Assembly (NCBI RefSeq): GCF_000025265.1
Contig: NC_013739.1
Location: 3,410,001-3,474,000, forward strand
Direction of reading: 5' to 3'
From: Conexibacter woesei DSM 14684
Lineage (GTDB): Bacteria; Actinomycetota; Thermoleophilia; Solirubrobacterales; Solirubrobacteraceae
DNA length: 64,000 nt
Part shown: positions 21,030-30,008 of the stretch, in pieces
Layout: the number at the start of each line of letters is the position of its first letter
Position numbering within the stretch: the first letter of the stretch is position 1
Program-made: the position numbers and the translations under genes
Notes under the pieces: generated by a model
What the model was told of the DNA's origin: nothing
Seen by the model: only the letters and a program-made list of their open reading frames with translations
The model's database searches: none

Positions 21030-21917
21030 GTGAGCGGCCCCTCCGGACCGCTGACGCCGGCCGACGGCGTCATCTTGTACGACAAGCCACGCGACGTCAC
21101 CTCGCACGACATCGTCTACCGCGTGCGGCGCGCGCTTCCGCGCAAGACGAGAGTCGGCCACGCCGGCACGCTCGACCCGTTCGCGACCGGCCTGCTGCTC
21201 GTGCTCGTCGGCCGCGGCACGCGCGCGCAGCGGTTCCTGATGGCGCTGGAGAAGTCCTACGAGACGATCGCCCGCTTCGGCGCCGTCTCGACGACGGGCG
21301 ACAGCGAGGGCGAGATCTCCGAGACGGGCGTCGTGCCCGACGGCGACCTCGTGCTGCCGACCGGGCTCGTGCGCCAGCGGCCGCCGGCCTACTCGGCGCT
21401 GAGAGTCGACGGCGAGCGCGCCTACGCCCGCGCACGCCGCGGCGAGGACGTCGAGCTGCCCGAGCGCGAGGTGGCTGTGCACGCGTTCGAGGAGCGCTGG
21501 CGCGACGGCGCCCGCCGCGCGTTCGGGATCCGCTGCTCGTCGGGCACCTACGTCCGCAGCCTCGTCGCCGACCTCGGCGACGCCTACTGCGAGGAGCTGC
21601 GGCGCACGGCGATCGGCCCGTTCGACGTCGCCGACGCCGATCCCGAGCGGATCGTCCCGCTCGGCGACGCGCTCGCGTTCCTGCCGCAACGCCGGCTGGG
21701 GGAGGAGGAGGCGCGTCGCGCCGGGCACGGCGTCGCGGTCGCCGACCCCGAGCCGCCCGGGCCTCCCGATCCGCCCGATCCGTCCAGCCGCGAGCCGGCG
21801 CCGCCGGCGCCGTACGTCCGCCTGACCGACGCCGCGGGCCTGATCGCGATCGCCGAGCCGCGTCGCGGCGATGACGGCGCGCCGCTGCTGAAGCCGGTCG
21901 TCGGCTTCCGCGGCTGA
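21030..21917 (+). CDS. truB: tRNA pseudouridine-55 synthase
   Basis: 295 residues. TruB isomerises U55 in the T-loop of tRNAs. The catalytic Asp lies in [14 protein letters not shown] (about residue 46). [30 protein letters not shown] and [13 protein letters not shown] are all conserved. A proline-rich segment near residue 245 ([14 protein letters not shown]) precedes a short C-terminal PUA-like end. GTG start. It closes the long rimP operon; an 87-base gap follows. Confidence 0.95.
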   Translation: MSGPSGPLTPADGVILYDKPRDVTSHDIVYRVRRALPRKTRVGHAGTLDPFATGLLLVLVGRGTRAQRFLMALEKSYETIARFGAVSTTGDSEGEISETGVVPDGDLVLPTGLVRQRPPAYSALRVDGERAYARARRGEDVELPEREVAVHAFEERWRDGARRAFGIRCSSGTYVRSLVADLGDAYCEELRRTAIGPFDVADADPERIVPLGDALAFLPQRRLGEEEARRAGHGVAVADPEPPGPPDPPDPSSREPAPPAPYVRLTDAAGLIAIAEPRRGDDGAPLLKPVVGFRG

Positions 21918-22004
21918 CTGGCTTTCACGCGGTTCCCAGGCGGCTCCCAGCTTCGCGCGCGAGAATCGCGACTCCGGTGCAGGCGAACGAAGGGGCCGCG
22001 AGCC

Positions 22005-22751
22005 ATGGACGAACGACGGAAGGTCGGACGGCGCGAGGCGCTCGTCCTGCTCGGTGGCGGCGGGGTCGCGGCGGCGTTCGGCCTCTCGCGGCTGGGCGGC
22101 GGCGACGGCGCCGACCCCGTTACGACGGCGAGCGCGACGACCGGGGCGACGACGGGCGTGCTGAGCGAGGACGAGGCGCTGGCGGAGGCCGCGGCCGCGA
22201 CGTGCGTGCTGACGCCAGAGCTGACGGAGGGGCCGTTCTGGGTCCCGAGCACCCCGCAGCGGCGCGACGTGACGGCCGGCCAGCGCGGCGCCGCGCTGCG
22301 GCTGCGCCTGCGCGTGCAGGACGCCGCGACGTGCAGACCGCTGCCGCGCGCGGACGTCGAGATCTGGCACGCGAACGCCGCCGGCGCCTACTCGGGCGTC
22401 GACGGCGACACGCGCGTCTGGCTGCGCGGCCACCAGGTCGCCGACAGGGGCGGGATCGTCGTCTTCGACACGATCTACCCCGGCTGGTACACGGGCCGCA
22501 CGCCGCACGTCCACGTCAAGGTCCACGTCGGCGGCCGCGAGGTCCACACCGGCCAGCTGTTCTTCCCCGACCGCGTCAGCCGGCTCGTCTACGCGAGAGG
22601 CGTCTATGCGCCGCGCGGCGGCGCCGACACGACCAACCCCGACGACGGGATCTACCTCCAGGCGGGCGGATCGCGCGCCGTGCTCGCGCTGCGCACGATC
22701 GGCGGGAGCGGCTGGCTCGGGCGCGCGGTGATGGGCGTGCGACGGGCCTGA
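22005..22751 (+). CDS. Secreted intradiol dioxygenase-like protein
   Basis: 248 residues. The N-terminus [17 protein letters not shown] with a hydrophobic stretch resembles a Tat signal (twin Arg then hydrophobic core), so export is likely. The core resembles the beta subunit of protocatechuate 3,4-dioxygenase: [22 protein letters not shown], and [18 protein letters not shown] with the Tyr, Tyr, His, His residues that bind Fe(III) in this family. Standalone exported members of this family exist, with mostly unknown substrates. GAAGGGG lies upstream of the ATG. Not visibly linked to its neighbours. Confidence 0.82.
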   Translation: MDERRKVGRREALVLLGGGGVAAAFGLSRLGGGDGADPVTTASATTGATTGVLSEDEALAEAAAATCVLTPELTEGPFWVPSTPQRRDVTAGQRGAALRLRLRVQDAATCRPLPRADVEIWHANAAGAYSGVDGDTRVWLRGHQVADRGGIVVFDTIYPGWYTGRTPHVHVKVHVGGREVHTGQLFFPDRVSRLVYARGVYAPRGGADTTNPDDGIYLQAGGSRAVLALRTIGGSGWLGRAVMGVRRA

Positions 22752-22797
22752 GCGGCGCGGAGGCGGCACGGGAGGCGCCCCGGGGCGGTCGCTCATC

Positions 22798-22803
22798 TAC
22801 TCT
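22798..22803 (+). promoter_or_regulatory. -10 box, leaderless type, for ribF
   Basis: TACTCT ends 8 bases before the ribF ATG (22812). No ribosome site is present in between. Confidence 0.4.
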
Positions 22804-22811
22804 TCCGCGCC

Positions 22812-23723
22812 ATGCAGATCACCTGGCTGTCCGACGTCGCGCCGCGGCCCCGGCGCGTCGCCGTCGGCGAGTTCGACGGGGTCCACCTCGGTCACCGCGC
22901 CGTGATCGCGGGGAGCGACACCGTCCTGACGTTCGAGCCGCACCCGCTCGCGGTCGTGCGCCCGGAGGCCGCCCCGAAGCTCCTCACGAGCCTGGAGCTG
23001 AAGGCCGAGCTGATCGCCGGCCTCGGCGTCGAGGAGCTGATCGTCGTGCCGTTCGACGACGCGTTCGCGCATCAGAGCGCGCAGGCGTTCATCGACGACG
23101 TCCTGCTCGCGAAGCTCGGCGCGACGCACGTCTCCGTCGGCGAGAACTTCCGCTTCGGCCACGGCGCCAAGGGCGACACCGCGCTGCTGCGCGCGGACCG
23201 GCGCTTCGAGGCGCGCGTCGTCCCGCTCGTCGAGATCGAGGGCGAGATCATCTCCTCCTCGCACGTGCGCGGCCTCGTGCTCGCAGGCGAGGTCGAGCAC
23301 GCGAGCCGCTTCCTCGGCGGGTCGTTCCGCATACGCGGAACCGTCGCGCACGGCGAGAAGCGCGGTCGCGAGCTGGGCTTCCCGACCGCGAACCTCGAGC
23401 CCGACCCCGAGCTGGTCTGCCCCGGCCACGGCGTCTACGCGACGCGCGTGACGTGGGAGGGAGGGGGCAAGACGTACTGCGGCGCGACCAACGTCGGCGT
23501 CCGCCCGACGTTCGAGACCGGCCTCGGCGTGCTGATCGAGGCGTTCGTCGTCGACTTCGACGGCGACCTCTACGACAAGCAGCTCACGGTCGAGTTCCTG
23601 AGGCGGCTGCGGGGCGAGCAGCGGTTCGACTCGGCCGAGCAGCTGATCGAGCAGATGCACCGCGACGTCGCCGCGGCGCGGACGGTCTGCGCAGGCGATT
23701 CTGCTACGCTGCCCGGCCGATGA
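22812..23723 (+). CDS. ribF: Bifunctional riboflavin kinase / FAD synthetase
   Basis: 303 residues. It phosphorylates riboflavin to FMN and adenylylates FMN to FAD. The nucleotidyltransferase half has [14 protein letters not shown] (HxGH-type) and the [10 protein letters not shown] motif. The flavokinase half has [20 protein letters not shown], the PTAN motif. Transcription probably begins just before the ATG. The stop overlaps the rpsO ATG (ATGA), so ribF and rpsO are coupled, the order seen in many bacteria. Confidence 0.95.
   Translation: MQITWLSDVAPRPRRVAVGEFDGVHLGHRAVIAGSDTVLTFEPHPLAVVRPEAAPKLLTSLELKAELIAGLGVEELIVVPFDDAFAHQSAQAFIDDVLLAKLGATHVSVGENFRFGHGAKGDTALLRADRRFEARVVPLVEIEGEIISSSHVRGLVLAGEVEHASRFLGGSFRIRGTVAHGEKRGRELGFPTANLEPDPELVCPGHGVYATRVTWEGGGKTYCGATNVGVRPTFETGLGVLIEAFVVDFDGDLYDKQLTVEFLRRLRGEQRFDSAEQLIEQMHRDVAAARTVCAGDSATLPGR
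23705..23710 (+). promoter_or_regulatory. Possible internal -10 box for rpsO
   Basis: TACGCT at the end of ribF lies 9 bases before the rpsO ATG. An extra, near-leaderless promoter for the ribosomal protein gene is plausible but unproven. Confidence 0.3.
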
Positions 23724-23992
23724 CGACCCTTACCAGCGAGCGCAAGCAAGAGCTGATCGCGAAGTTCGGCAAGGGCGAGAACGACACCGGCGCAGCCGAG
23801 GTCCAGATCGCCATGCTGACCGAGCGGATCAACGATCTCACCGAGCATCTGCGCACCCACAAGAAGGACCACCACTCGCGGCGCGGCCTGCTCATGCTCG
23901 TCGGCCGCCGTCGCCGTTTCCTCAACTACCTGCAGCGCAAGGACCTCGACGGGTACCGCGCGCTCGTGAGAGAGCTCGGACTCCGCAAGTGA
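23720..23992 (+). CDS. rpsO: 30S ribosomal protein S15
   Basis: 90 residues, the usual S15 length. Conserved RNA-binding stretches: [49 protein letters not shown]. It binds the central domain of 16S rRNA. The ATG overlaps the ribF stop and the stop overlaps the next GTG. Confidence 0.97.
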   Translation: MTTLTSERKQELIAKFGKGENDTGAAEVQIAMLTERINDLTEHLRTHKKDHHSRRGLLMLVGRRRRFLNYLQRKDLDGYRALVRELGLRK

Positions 23993-24444
23993 GCGTGCTG
24001 CAGCCGGGCACGCCCGTGCCGGCCTTCACGCTCAAGCGTGAGGACGGGGCGTCGTTCACGCAGGACGACCTCAAGGGCAAGACGACCGTCCTGGTCTTCT
24101 ATCCCTTCGCGTTCAGCCCGGTCTGCACCGACCAGCTCAACCTCTATGAAGAGGTGCTGGACCAGTTCTCCGCGCAGGGCGCCACGCTGTACGGCGTCTC
24201 CTGCGACTCGTCGTGGGCGCAGAGAGCGTTCCGCGAGAAGCTCGGCGTGACGATCGAGCAGCTCTCCGACTTCGAGCCGAAGGGCGCCGCCTGCACCGCG
24301 TTCGGCGTCCTGCACGAGGGCGGCTTCCCGCAGCGTGCGCTCGTGATCGTCGATCCCGAGGGCACGGTCAAGTGGAGCTACCAGGCGCCGTCGCCCGGCG
24401 ACCTGCCCGGCGCCAACCTGATCTTCGACGGCCTCGCCGCGTAG
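23989..24444 (+). CDS. Peroxiredoxin of the AhpC/TSA-BCP type
   Basis: 151 residues. The peroxidatic Cys lies in [17 protein letters not shown] (about residue 45), giving the PxxxxxC pattern. The resolving Cys is not obvious; candidates are in SCDSSW and AACTAF. One-Cys AhpE-like or BCP activity against peroxides is likely. GTG start in a 4-base overlap with rpsO, so it is cotranscribed with the ribosomal protein gene. A thioredoxin-fold gene follows, which could supply reductant. Confidence 0.9.
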   Translation: MSVLQPGTPVPAFTLKREDGASFTQDDLKGKTTVLVFYPFAFSPVCTDQLNLYEEVLDQFSAQGATLYGVSCDSSWAQRAFREKLGVTIEQLSDFEPKGAACTAFGVLHEGGFPQRALVIVDPEGTVKWSYQAPSPGDLPGANLIFDGLAA

Positions 24445-24482
24445 CCCGCGGGCTGCGTCCGCTGGCTGGCGCCGGCATCGTC

Positions 24483-25061
24483 GTGGCTGACAAGGACGCA
24501 GAGACCGACGTGGGCTCCAGCCCACGAGGGACCGAGGACAAAGTCAGGCGCGGCGAGGCCAAGCCAGGGCTTGGCAGTGCGCCGCTTCCGCCCGTGGCCC
24601 CGGACGACCACCGCAGCGGGCCGCGCGAGCGGCCGCTCGCGATCGTCTACGCCGACTACGAGTGCCCGTACTGCGCGGTGCTCGAAGCGCGCCTGGTGCA
24701 GGCGAGCGCGCAGCGCGTCTTCCGCCACTTCCCCGTCAAGTCGAAGCATCCGCGGGCGTGGGCGGCGTCGTGCGCGGCGGAGGCGGCGGGGCTCCAGGGT
24801 CGCTTCTGGGAGATGCACGCGCTGCTGTTCGCCGACCAGGGGCGGCTGGAGGACCCGCACCTGTGGGCGCGGGCCGAGCAGCTGGGGCTCGACGTCGACC
24901 GCTTCGACGCCGACCGCCGCTCCGACGCCGTCGCCGCACGCGTCAAGCACGACTTCCTCAGCGGCATGCGCGCCGGCGTCGTCACGACGCCGACGCTGTT
25001 CCTCGACGGCGTCGCCCACCCGGGCCTGCCGAGCGACGAGCTGATCGCGCGCCTGCGCTAG
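24483..25061 (+). CDS. DsbA / thioredoxin-fold oxidoreductase, cytoplasmic type
   Basis: 192 residues from GTG 24483. The conserved part begins at LPPVAPDDHRSGP and has the active site YADYECPYC (CPYC), then FRHFPVKSKHPRAWAASCAAEAA, FWEMHALLF and the cis-Pro loop VTTPTLF. This matches the DsbA-like domain also found fused to NhaA antiporters. There is no signal peptide, so it is probably cytosolic. The first ~36 codons are poorly conserved in look and carry two strong DNA hairpins (GTGGGCT/AGCCCAC at 24510-24525; GCCAAGCC/GGCTTGGC at 24559-24576), so the true start is uncertain (GTG 24510 is also possible). Confidence 0.82.
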   Translation: MADKDAETDVGSSPRGTEDKVRRGEAKPGLGSAPLPPVAPDDHRSGPRERPLAIVYADYECPYCAVLEARLVQASAQRVFRHFPVKSKHPRAWAASCAAEAAGLQGRFWEMHALLFADQGRLEDPHLWARAEQLGLDVDRFDADRRSDAVAARVKHDFLSGMRAGVVTTPTLFLDGVAHPGLPSDELIARLR

Positions 25062-25567
25062 GGAGGTCGTCCTGGATTGGTGTCGCTATGCGACCACAAC
25101 CCAGGACGACGCACCAACCCCGCGACCGCCTGCGCGCGGAAGTCGAAGATCCGCGCGAGGTCGCGTGCGACGAACGCGCGCCGCGCCAGCTCGCCGAGCT
25201 GCCCGAGCGGGAGCGCGTAGCGGACGGTGTCGCGCATCACCGTGCCCGCCGGATCGGCGGGATCGCGCGCGAACTCGTGCGTGTGATGCCACAGCGCGTA
25301 GGGGCCGCGGACCTGCGCGTCGACGAAGCGCACGCCCGGCTCCCACGTCTCGATCCGCGTCCGCCAGCGCAGCGGGACGCCGTGCAGGCGCAGGCGGTAG
25401 TCGATCAGCGCTCCCGGCCGCATCGCGATCGGGTCCGGCGTCAGCACGCGGAAGCTGAGGAACGGCGGCGTGATCGCCTCGAGGTTGCGCGCCTCGCCGA
25501 AGAAGCGGAAGACGTCGTCCGGTGCGCCGGAAAGACGTTGGACGCGTGTCAGGACGTGCACCGTCAT
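25058..25567 (-). CDS. SRPBCC (polyketide cyclase/START-like) family protein
   Basis: 169 residues. The SRPBCC pattern is clear: RVQRLSGAPDDVFRFFGEARNLEAITPPFLSF, then RPGALIDYRLRLHGVPLRWRT, VRGPYALWHHTHEF and a C-terminal amphipathic helix. These proteins bind small hydrophobic ligands; the ligand here is unknown. The last ~15 codons run through a 45-base palindromic repeat and end inside the stop of the convergent DsbA-like gene (4-base overlap), so the native C-terminus may have been extended by the repeat. Divergent from pnp. Confidence 0.85.
   Translation of the reverse strand: MTVHVLTRVQRLSGAPDDVFRFFGEARNLEAITPPFLSFRVLTPDPIAMRPGALIDYRLRLHGVPLRWRTRIETWEPGVRFVDAQVRGPYALWHHTHEFARDPADPAGTVMRDTVRYALPLGQLGELARRAFVARDLARIFDFRAQAVAGLVRRPGLWSHSDTNPGRPP
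25066..25110. repeat. Palindromic repeat element, copy 1 (21-3-21)
   Basis: Left arm 25066-25086 and right arm 25090-25110 are 21 bases each around a 3-base loop, with 3 mismatched pairs. The left arm contains CCTGGATTGGTGTCGC. It is exactly the reverse complement of the right arm of copy 2 at 51875-51895, so a common ancestral perfect palindrome is implied. It sits at the convergent end of two genes and could act as a bidirectional terminator. Confidence 0.8.
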
Positions 25568-25602
25568 GCAACGGATACGCAGGACTTTTGCAGCGGGATC
25601 GC

Positions 25603-25608
25603 TACGAT
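25603..25608 (+). promoter_or_regulatory. Possible -10 box for pnp
   Basis: TACGAT in the 114-base gap between the divergent SRPBCC gene and pnp; the -35 is unclear. A start near 25615 would give a leader of ~67 nt containing a hairpin and the AGAAGGGA ribosome site. Confidence 0.35.
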
Positions 25609-25641
25609 TACCGGGTTCGGATACAGAAAAGACGAAACGCA

Positions 25642-25663
25642 CTCCGCCGACCGACGGGCGGAG
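25642..25663 (+). promoter_or_regulatory. Hairpin in the pnp leader
   Basis: CTCCGCC (25642-25648) / GGCGGAG (25657-25663) with an 8-base loop lies directly 5' of the pnp ribosome site AGAAGGGA (25666-25673). PNPase often autoregulates through 5' stem-loops, and a conserved actino-pnp leader RNA is known. Whether this is a member cannot be told by eye. Confidence 0.45.
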
Positions 25664-25681
25664 CAGAAGGGAAACACCCAT

Positions 25682-27967
25682 ATGTCTGACGCTGTCACGC
25701 GTCTTTCCGTGGAGATCGGCGGCAAGGAGATCTCCTTCGAGACCGGCCGCATGGCCAAGCAGGCCTCCGGCGCCGTCGTCGTCCGCTCGGGCGACACGAT
25801 GGTCCTCTCGACCGCGACCGCGGGCAACCTCCGCGACGTCGACTTCCTTCCTCTGACGGTCGACGTCGAGGAGCGCATGTACGCCGCGGGCAAGATCCCC
25901 GGCTCGTTCTTCAAGCGCGAGGGTCGTGCCGGCGAGAAGGCGACGCTGACCGCCCGCATGGTCGACCGCCCGATTCGCCCGCTCTTCCCGAAGGGCTGGC
26001 GCCGTGAGACGCAGCTCGTCACGCTGACGCTCTCGGTCGACCACGAGCACCCGTACGACGTGCTCGCGATGAACGGCGCGTCCGCCGCGCTGATGATCTC
26101 CGACATCCCGTTCCCGACCCCGGTCGGCTCGGTCCGCATCGGCAAGGTCGACGGCAACTTCGTCGTCAACCCGAACGAGGAGGACCTGCTCGAGAACACC
26201 GATCTCGACCTCATCGTCGCGGGCACCGAAGAGGCCATCCTGATGGTCGAGGCCGGCGCCAACGAGATCCCCGAGGCGGAGATCCTCGACGCGCTCGACA
26301 TCGCGCACGACGCGATCAAGAAGCTCTGCAGACTTCAGTGGGAGCTGGCCAGAAAGGCCGGCAAGCCGAAGACCGAGGTCGAGGTCCCGCAGGTCGACGA
26401 GAGACTGCTGAGACAGCTCACGAGATCTCACGGCAGAAAGCTCGACAGAGCGACCGCCGTCGTCGACAAGCTCGAGCGCCAGGACGCGACGAAGGCCGTC
26501 GAGGCCGAGGTGTTCGCGAGATACGCCGCCGACGAGGACGACGCCGAGACGCGCGCCAAGGTGCAGCTCGCGTTCGACAAGCTCGAGAAGTCGCTGATCC
26601 GCGAGCGGATCGCGATCAAGAAGAAGCGTCCCGACGGCCGCAGAGCGGACGAGATCCGTCCGATCACGATCGAGGTCGGCGTCACGCCGCGCACGCACGG
26701 CTCCGCGCTCTTCACGCGCGGCCAGACGCAGGCGCTCTCGACCGCCTCGCTGGGCACGACGCGCGAGGAGATGCGCCTCGACACGCTCGGTCTGGAAACC
26801 AGAAAGTACTACTTCCACCACTACAACTTCCCGCCGTTCTCGGTCGGCGAGGCCGGCTTCATGCGCGGCCCCAAGCGCCGTGACATCGGCCACGGCGCGC
26901 TCGCCGAGCGCGCGCTCGTGCCGATGGTCCCGAGCACGGAGGAGTTCCCGTACGCGATCCGCGTCGTCTCCGACATCCTCGAGTCCAACGGCTCCTCCTC
27001 GATGGCGTCAGTCTGCGGATCGTCGCTGTCGCTGATGGACGCGGGCGTGCCGCTCAAGCGGCCGGTCGCCGGCATCGCGATGGGCCTGATCAAGGAGGGT
27101 GACGACTACATCGTGCTCTCTGACATCGCCGGCATCGAGGACCACCTCGGCGACATGGACTTCAAGGTCGCCGGCACCTCGGAGGGCATCACCGCCCTCC
27201 AGATGGACATCAAGATCACGGGCGTGACCTTCGACATCCTCCGCGACGCGCTCGCGCAGGCGAAGGAAGGCCGCGAGTTCATCCTCGGCAAGATGGCGAC
27301 CGCGCTCGCGAAGCCGCGCGAGGAGCTGTCGAAGTGGGCGCCGCGCATCTCCACGGTCCAGATCGACCCGGAGAAGATCGGCCTGCTGATCGGCAAGGGC
27401 GGCGAGACGATCCGCGGCCTCTGCGAGGAGTTCGAGGCGCAGATCGACGTCAACGACGAGGGCCAGGTCCTCATCTACGCGCAGAACGGCGAGCTGGGCG
27501 ACGCCCTCGCAGACCGCATCCGCTCGATGACCAAGGAAGTCGAGATCGGCGACGCGTTCAAGGGCAGAGTCGTCAAGACGACGACGTTCGGCGCCTTCGT
27601 CGAGCTGGCGAAGGGCACCGACGGCCTCCTCCACATCTCGAACATCTCCCCGGGGAGACGCGTCGACACCGTCGAGGAAGTCATCAACAAGGGTGACGAG
27701 ATCGACGTGCGCGTGGTCGAGGTCGACCGCGAGCGCGGCCGCATCGGCCTGCGCCTCGCCGAGGACCCGGACATCGCCGGCAAGACCGTCGAGGAGCTGG
27801 CCGCGATCAGTGCCGGCAACGGCGGCGGTGGCGGCGACCGCGGCGGACGCCCCGACCGCGGCGCGCGTCGCGGCGGCGGAGACCGAGGCGGCCGGCGTGA
27901 CGACCGTCCGGGCGGCGGTGGCCGTGGCGGCCGCGGCGGCCGTGACCGCGATCCCGACCGCAGCTAG
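25682..27967 (+). CDS. pnp: Polyribonucleotide nucleotidyltransferase (PNPase)
   Basis: 761-residue phosphorolytic 3'-5' exoribonuclease. Two RNase PH cores are present (VEIGGKEISFETGRMAKQASG at the N-terminus; VGVTPRTHGSALFTRGQTQAL from about residue 335), separated by an alpha-helical domain. A KH domain (IGKGGETIRGLCEEF, about 565) and an S1 domain (FKGRVVKTTTFGAFVELAKGTDGLLHIS, about 625) follow. The C-terminus ends in an RGG-rich tail of ~45 residues that should bind RNA. ATG start with AGAAGGGA upstream. Confidence 0.97.
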   Translation: MSDAVTRLSVEIGGKEISFETGRMAKQASGAVVVRSGDTMVLSTATAGNLRDVDFLPLTVDVEERMYAAGKIPGSFFKREGRAGEKATLTARMVDRPIRPLFPKGWRRETQLVTLTLSVDHEHPYDVLAMNGASAALMISDIPFPTPVGSVRIGKVDGNFVVNPNEEDLLENTDLDLIVAGTEEAILMVEAGANEIPEAEILDALDIAHDAIKKLCRLQWELARKAGKPKTEVEVPQVDERLLRQLTRSHGRKLDRATAVVDKLERQDATKAVEAEVFARYAADEDDAETRAKVQLAFDKLEKSLIRERIAIKKKRPDGRRADEIRPITIEVGVTPRTHGSALFTRGQTQALSTASLGTTREEMRLDTLGLETRKYYFHHYNFPPFSVGEAGFMRGPKRRDIGHGALAERALVPMVPSTEEFPYAIRVVSDILESNGSSSMASVCGSSLSLMDAGVPLKRPVAGIAMGLIKEGDDYIVLSDIAGIEDHLGDMDFKVAGTSEGITALQMDIKITGVTFDILRDALAQAKEGREFILGKMATALAKPREELSKWAPRISTVQIDPEKIGLLIGKGGETIRGLCEEFEAQIDVNDEGQVLIYAQNGELGDALADRIRSMTKEVEIGDAFKGRVVKTTTFGAFVELAKGTDGLLHISNISPGRRVDTVEEVINKGDEIDVRVVEVDRERGRIGLRLAEDPDIAGKTVEELAAISAGNGGGGGDRGGRPDRGARRGGGDRGGRRDDRPGGGGRGGRGGRDRDPDRS

Positions 27968-27978
27968 TGCTTCGCATT

Positions 27979-28027
27979 GCGAGTTCCACGGCGGCGCCCG
28001 GTCGCCGCTGCGCCGGCGGGAACTCGC
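27979..28027 (+). other. Two-tier stem-loop between pnp and the M16 peptidase gene
   Basis: Outer stem GCGAGTTCC (27979-27987) / GGAACTCGC (28019-28027) is perfect. Inside it is a second stem GCGGCG (27991-27996) / CGCCGC (28003-28008). No T tract follows, so it is not a standard terminator. It may set the 3' end of pnp mRNA or separate the two messages. Confidence 0.55.
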
Positions 28028-28039
28028 GGTCGTAAACGG

Positions 28040-29320
28040 ATGACCGACCACCGGATCACCGAGCTGGACTCAGGCGTGCGGATCGTGACGGAGGGCATGC
28101 CCTCCGTCCGGTCCGTCTCGCTCGGGTACTGGATCGGCACCGGCTCGCGGGGCGAGACCGACGCGCAGGCGGGGCTCTCGCACCTGATCGAGCACCTGCT
28201 GTTCAAGGGCAGCAGCAGATATCAGTCGCTCGAGATCGACCAGATCTTCGACGGCATGGGCGCGGAGCTGAACGCCGGCACGGGCAAGGAGACGACCTCC
28301 GTCTACTCGCGCGTGATCGACGAGCACCTCGACCTCGCGTTCGACGTGATGAGCGACATGGTCTTCAGACCCGCGTTCGAGGACGTCGACAGCGAGCGCG
28401 AGGTGATCCTCGAAGAGATCGCGATGTACGAGGACGACCCGCAGGACAAGGTCTTCGACGTGCTCGGCCAGGCCGTCTTCGGCGACCACCCGCTCGGCCG
28501 CTCGATCATCGGCAGCGCCGACGTCGTCGCCGGCACGCCGGTCGACGCGATCAAGGCGTTCCACGACTCCCGCTACGTCGCGTCGAACGTCGTGCTCGCC
28601 GCGGCGGGCGCCGTCGACCACGACCAGCTCGTCGAGCTGGCCGCGACGCGCGTCCCCAACGGCGGCCGCAGCGCGGACGCGCCGCAGCCGCTGCCGGCGC
28701 CGGCGCAGCACGCGCCGCGCGTGCGCTTCGAGCGCAAGGACACCGAGCAGTACCACGTCTGCCTCGGCGGGACGGGGATCGCGCGCGACGATGAGCGGCG
28801 CTTCGCGCTGCGCGTGCTCGACACGATCTTCGGCGGGACGTCGTCCTCGCGGCTGTTCCAGGAGGTGCGCGAGAAGCGCGGGCTCGCCTACGCCGTCTAC
28901 TCGTTCACCGGGCAGTTCGCCGACACGGGCCAGATCGGCCTCTACGTCGGGACGCGCAGCGACAACCTGGCTCCGGCGCTCGAGGTCGTCGCGCAGGAGC
29001 TGGAGCGGCTGCGCCGTGAGCCGGCGACCGCCGACGAGCTGGCGCGCGCGAAGGAGAACCTGAAGGGCCGTGTCGTGCTGTCGCTCGAATCGACCGGCTC
29101 GCGCATGAACCGGCTCGGCTCGGCGCTGCTGAGCGACGTGCCGCTGCTGTCGGTCGACGAGGTCGTCGAGCAGATCGACGCCGTCTCGCTCGACGCGGTC
29201 GCGCAGCTGGCGGAGGAGCTGTTCGCCCCTGAGCAGCTGTCGACGGCCGGCATCGGTCCCGACGAGGACGTCTTCAGAGCGGCGCTGGGGCCGCTCTCTT
29301 CTACCGCCGTGGAGGCATAG
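28040..29320 (+). CDS. M16-family zinc metallopeptidase (YmxG/processing-peptidase-like)
   Basis: 426 residues. The inverted zinc motif HLIEH lies at residues 48-52 (H48, E51, H52), with the downstream Glu ligand in REVILEEIAMYEDDP (about 130). The C-terminal half has the usual RGLAYAVYSF-like loop. Such genes regularly follow pnp in Gram-positive bacteria. The substrate is not established. The ATG 28040 start (TDHRITELDSGVRIVTEGMP) fits the family; upstream in-frame sequence overlaps the stem-loop and is not needed. Confidence 0.93.
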   Translation: MTDHRITELDSGVRIVTEGMPSVRSVSLGYWIGTGSRGETDAQAGLSHLIEHLLFKGSSRYQSLEIDQIFDGMGAELNAGTGKETTSVYSRVIDEHLDLAFDVMSDMVFRPAFEDVDSEREVILEEIAMYEDDPQDKVFDVLGQAVFGDHPLGRSIIGSADVVAGTPVDAIKAFHDSRYVASNVVLAAAGAVDHDQLVELAATRVPNGGRSADAPQPLPAPAQHAPRVRFERKDTEQYHVCLGGTGIARDDERRFALRVLDTIFGGTSSSRLFQEVREKRGLAYAVYSFTGQFADTGQIGLYVGTRSDNLAPALEVVAQELERLRREPATADELARAKENLKGRVVLSLESTGSRMNRLGSALLSDVPLLSVDEVVEQIDAVSLDAVAQLAEELFAPEQLSTAGIGPDEDVFRAALGPLSSTAVEA

Positions 29321-29324
29321 AGCA

Positions 29325-29981
29325 GTGATTCGAGTCGCCGTCGCCGGTGCCGCCGGCCGCATGGGAGCCACCGTCTGCGACGCCGTCGACGGCGCCGAGG
29401 ACATGGAGCTGACCGGCCGCGCCGACCCGGCGCTCGGCACGACGCTCGCGGAGGTGCTGCCGGACGCCGACGTCGTGGTCGACTTCACGCGGCCCGACAC
29501 GGCGCTTCCCAACGCGCTGGAGTGCGTCGCGGCCGGCGTCCACGTCGTGATCGGGACGTCCGGCTTCGACATCGAGCCGCTCCGGACGGCAACCGGCGCG
29601 AACGTCTTCTTCGGTCCGAACTTCGCGATCGGCGCCGTGCTGATGACGAAGTTCGCCGCCGAGGCGGCGAAGTACATGGACAAGGCCGAGATCGTCGAGC
29701 TGCACCACGACAGAAAGCTCGACAAGCCGAGCGGAACCGCGGCGCACACGGCGCAGCTGATGGCGCAGGCGACCGGGGGAGAGGCGCCGCCGATCCACTC
29801 GATCCGGCTGCCCGGCCTGGTCGCCCACCAGGAAGTGATCTTCGGCGCGCTCGGCCAGACGCTGACGATCCGCCACGACTCGATCGACCGCCTGTCGTTC
29901 ATGCCCGGCGTGCTGCTCGCCGTGCGCAGAGTCGCCGGCCTGGAGCAGTCGCCGGTCGTCGGGCTCGAGCACCTGCTCTAG
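29325..29981 (+). CDS. dapB: 4-hydroxy-tetrahydrodipicolinate reductase
   Basis: 218 residues, short for DapB (about 245-270). It reduces the DapA product in lysine/DAP synthesis. The nucleotide loop VAVAGAAGRMG, VDFTRP, GTSGFD and the catalytic VELHHDRKLDKPSGTA segment are all there, as is RLPGLVAHQEVIFG. The shortening falls in the loop before IHSIRLPG and spares the active site. GTG start, 4 bases after the M16 stop. Confidence 0.94.
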   Translation: MIRVAVAGAAGRMGATVCDAVDGAEDMELTGRADPALGTTLAEVLPDADVVVDFTRPDTALPNALECVAAGVHVVIGTSGFDIEPLRTATGANVFFGPNFAIGAVLMTKFAAEAAKYMDKAEIVELHHDRKLDKPSGTAAHTAQLMAQATGGEAPPIHSIRLPGLVAHQEVIFGALGQTLTIRHDSIDRLSFMPGVLLAVRRVAGLEQSPVVGLEHLL

Positions 29982-30008
29982 CGCCTGGCGCCGCGCTGCA
30001 CGGCCGGC

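Noticed and set aside
24510-24576. Two hairpins as a terminator after the peroxiredoxin gene.
   Set aside because: No T run follows, and they lie inside the plausible coding region of the DsbA-like gene; noted there only.
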